DNA from: an uncultured Collinsella sp.
GTDB lineage: Bacteria; Actinomycetota; Coriobacteriia; Coriobacteriales; Coriobacteriaceae
Length of the DNA stretch: 7,267 bases
Assembly (NCBI GenBank): GCA_937989795.1
Contig: CALKBB010000329.1
Coordinates: forward strand, 1 to 7,267
Direction: 5' to 3'
Positions 6,640-7,267 of the stretch are shown here, piece by piece. Made by a program: the position numbers and the translations under genes. How positions within the stretch are numbered: the stretch's first letter is position 1; every line of letters starts with the position of its first letter. The notes below the pieces were generated by a model. That model did not search any database. It was not told the origin of the DNA and was given only the letters and a program-made list of their open reading frames with translations.

Positions 6640-6669
6640 ACATCGGCTATAAAGTTTTTTGAGTCCAGT

Positions 6670-6699
6670 ACTATAAGCATATCTAAGTGTGTGTGACTA
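6670..6699 (-). promoter_or_regulatory. Candidate promoter for hsp20
   Basis: On the minus strand TAGTCA (6699-6694, four of six), an 18-base spacer and TATAGT (6675-6670, five of six) form a plausible housekeeping-type promoter. Transcription would start near 6663, giving a leader of about 115 bases that contains both ATATATAAG copies. A leader that long on a heat-shock gene leaves room for structure-based control, but no fourU or ROSE element is evident by eye. Confidence 0.35.
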
Positions 6700-6721
6700 A
6701 GGTTTTTGTAAGGTTAAGGTT
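6699..6721. repeat. Three AAGGTT direct repeats between divergent promoters
   Basis: AAGGTT is found at 6699-6704, 6710-6715 and 6716-6721. The first two are 11 bases apart and the last two are contiguous. The cluster fills the gap between the candidate hsp20 -35 (minus strand, 6694-6699) and the candidate -35 of the plus-strand gene (6724-6729), a position suited to a regulator acting on both. Short repeats in AT-rich DNA can arise by chance. Confidence 0.4.
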
Positions 6722-6723
6722 CT

Positions 6724-6753
6724 TTGACCCAGAGCTTAAATAACGAGTATGTT
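6724..6753 (+). promoter_or_regulatory. Candidate promoter for the membrane-protein gene
   Basis: TTGACC (6724-6729, five of six), an 18-base spacer and TATGTT (6748-6753, four of six) would start transcription near 6760, about 22 bases before the small leader ORF and about 60 before the main start codon. The -35 box is good; the -10 is weak. Confidence 0.4.
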
Positions 6754-6781
6754 CGCAGCTACAAATAACAAGGGGCTTACA

Positions 6782-6814
6782 ATGAGCGCGTACACGTTGT
6801 TGGTAACGAGCTAA
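6782..6814 (+). CDS. Possible 10-codon leader ORF ahead of the membrane-protein gene
   Basis: A short frame reads MSAYTLLVTS and then TAA. AAGGGG (6770-6775) stands six bases before its ATG, as good a ribosome site as those of the annotated genes. Its stop (6812-6814) overlaps the AAAGGG ribosome site (6813-6818) of the next gene, whose ATG follows eight bases later. A ribosome ending here would sit on the downstream start region, so it could couple or restrain translation. No run of a single amino acid suggests classical attenuation. It may be chance; there is no family to compare with. Confidence 0.35.
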   Translation: MSAYTLLVTS

Positions 6815-6822
6815 AGGGCATC

Positions 6823-7267
6823 ATGGACGACCAAAACCAGAACAAAATGTTTATGCCGACGCAGGGGGAAGATACTTCCACGCAGCCGCCACGGTTCCAT
6901 CGCCCCCACATCTCGCAAGAGCCCATTAATGATCCGGAGCCCGAGTATGTGACGAGAAATCGATATCAAACACTCGAGGATGCCCAAACGGGGCGTAAAC
7001 ATATGGGCGTCGCCTCGGGAGACCCTGTATATCTGAAAGACGCACCATTATCTAAAAACAGCGCAGCTAGTGAGGAGCCACTGAAAGCATCCGCTGCCAA
7101 TCAACAAAGAGGTCCTCGACCAAAGCAAACCTTAACGCATTCGGTTCGCTATCTCGAAACGCCAAAACAGGGAAAATCAATCTTCGTTTCGTCAAGTAAA
7201 CGACGCAAGCAGCATCGACTGACAATCCTGCTTTTGATCATTGCGGCCATAGCAGTTGCCCTTGTTA
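6823..7267 (+). CDS. Unrecognised single-pass membrane protein, N-terminal part
   Basis: The first 148 codons of a gene that continues past the right edge. I do not recognise it. Residues 1-125 are hydrophilic, rich in Gln, Pro, Asn and Ser with no clear fold and probably disordered. A basic cluster KRRKQHR (126-132) is followed at once by a hydrophobic segment LTILLLIIAAIAVALV (133-148 and on). By the positive-inside rule the long N-terminus would be cytoplasmic and the unseen remainder outside the cell. This layout is shared by LytR-CpsA-Psr proteins, polysaccharide deacetylases, L,D-transpeptidases and sortase-like proteins of Gram-positives, and the visible part cannot decide among them. 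The start at 6823 follows AAAGGG by four bases. An in-frame stop at 6766-6768 with no other start between limits the choice. Codons such as AGA, TTA, CGA and TCA are commoner than in ftsH. Confidence 0.8.
   Translation, partial: MDDQNQNKMFMPTQGEDTSTQPPRFHRPHISQEPINDPEPEYVTRNRYQTLEDAQTGRKHMGVASGDPVYLKDAPLSKNSAASEEPLKASAANQQRGPRPKQTLTHSVRYLETPKQGKSIFVSSSKRRKQHRLTILLLIIAAIAVALV

Noticed and set aside
6547..6720. CIRCE or HAIR operator for hsp20
   Set aside because: A TTGAGT half-site at 6658-6663 has no matching ACTCAAG partner at the HAIR spacing, and no TTAGCACTC/GAGTGCTAA pair is present.
1..7267. CRISPR array, tRNA or rRNA gene, phage or toxin-antitoxin module
   Set aside because: No spaced direct repeats, no tRNA cloverleaf landmarks and no related protein were seen on either strand.

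Overview
The window looks like ordinary chromosome of a moderately GC-rich Gram-positive actinobacterium. Coriobacteriia, with a Collinsella-like genome, fits best. This rests on the base composition, the style of the proteins, and a tilS-hpt-ftsH run of the kind known from Firmicutes and Actinobacteria. The genus is an inference from general knowledge, not from a search.

Layout from left to right. Bases 1-609 hold the N-terminal half of a PLP-dependent aminotransferase on the minus strand. Its C-terminus, including the expected catalytic lysine, lies outside the window. Bases 610-798 are intergenic. They contain a weak promoter for the aminotransferase, a 52-base perfect palindrome of REP/MITE type (674-725), and the terminator of the next operon (754-787). 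Bases 799-5174 carry three minus-strand housekeeping genes in transcription order tilS, hpt and ftsH. hpt and ftsH are one base apart and the ftsH ribosome site lies inside hpt, so they are probably translationally coupled. A 48-base gap separates tilS from a divergent plus-strand metallo-beta-lactamase-fold gene of the YycJ/WalJ type (5223-6032). That gene converges on a small heat-shock protein gene (minus strand, 6546-6115), and the two share one strong bidirectional terminator. The AT-rich 6547-6822 region separates hsp20 from a divergent, unrecognised, membrane-anchored protein that runs off the right edge. This region holds candidate promoters for both directions, twin ATATATAAG repeats, a cluster of AAGGTT repeats and a possible 10-codon leader ORF.

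How the genes work together. FtsH (membrane protein quality control) and Hsp20 (aggregation-preventing holdase) belong to protein homeostasis. TilS (lysidine at the tRNA-Ile anticodon) and Hpt (purine salvage) are essential or central housekeeping functions. The YycJ-like enzyme probably acts on nucleic acid. I see no defence system, biosynthetic cluster, integrated phage, CRISPR array or RNA gene. The points most worth a second look are the solitary palindrome and the hsp20/unknown-protein intergenic region. No intergenic stretch exceeds 300 bases.
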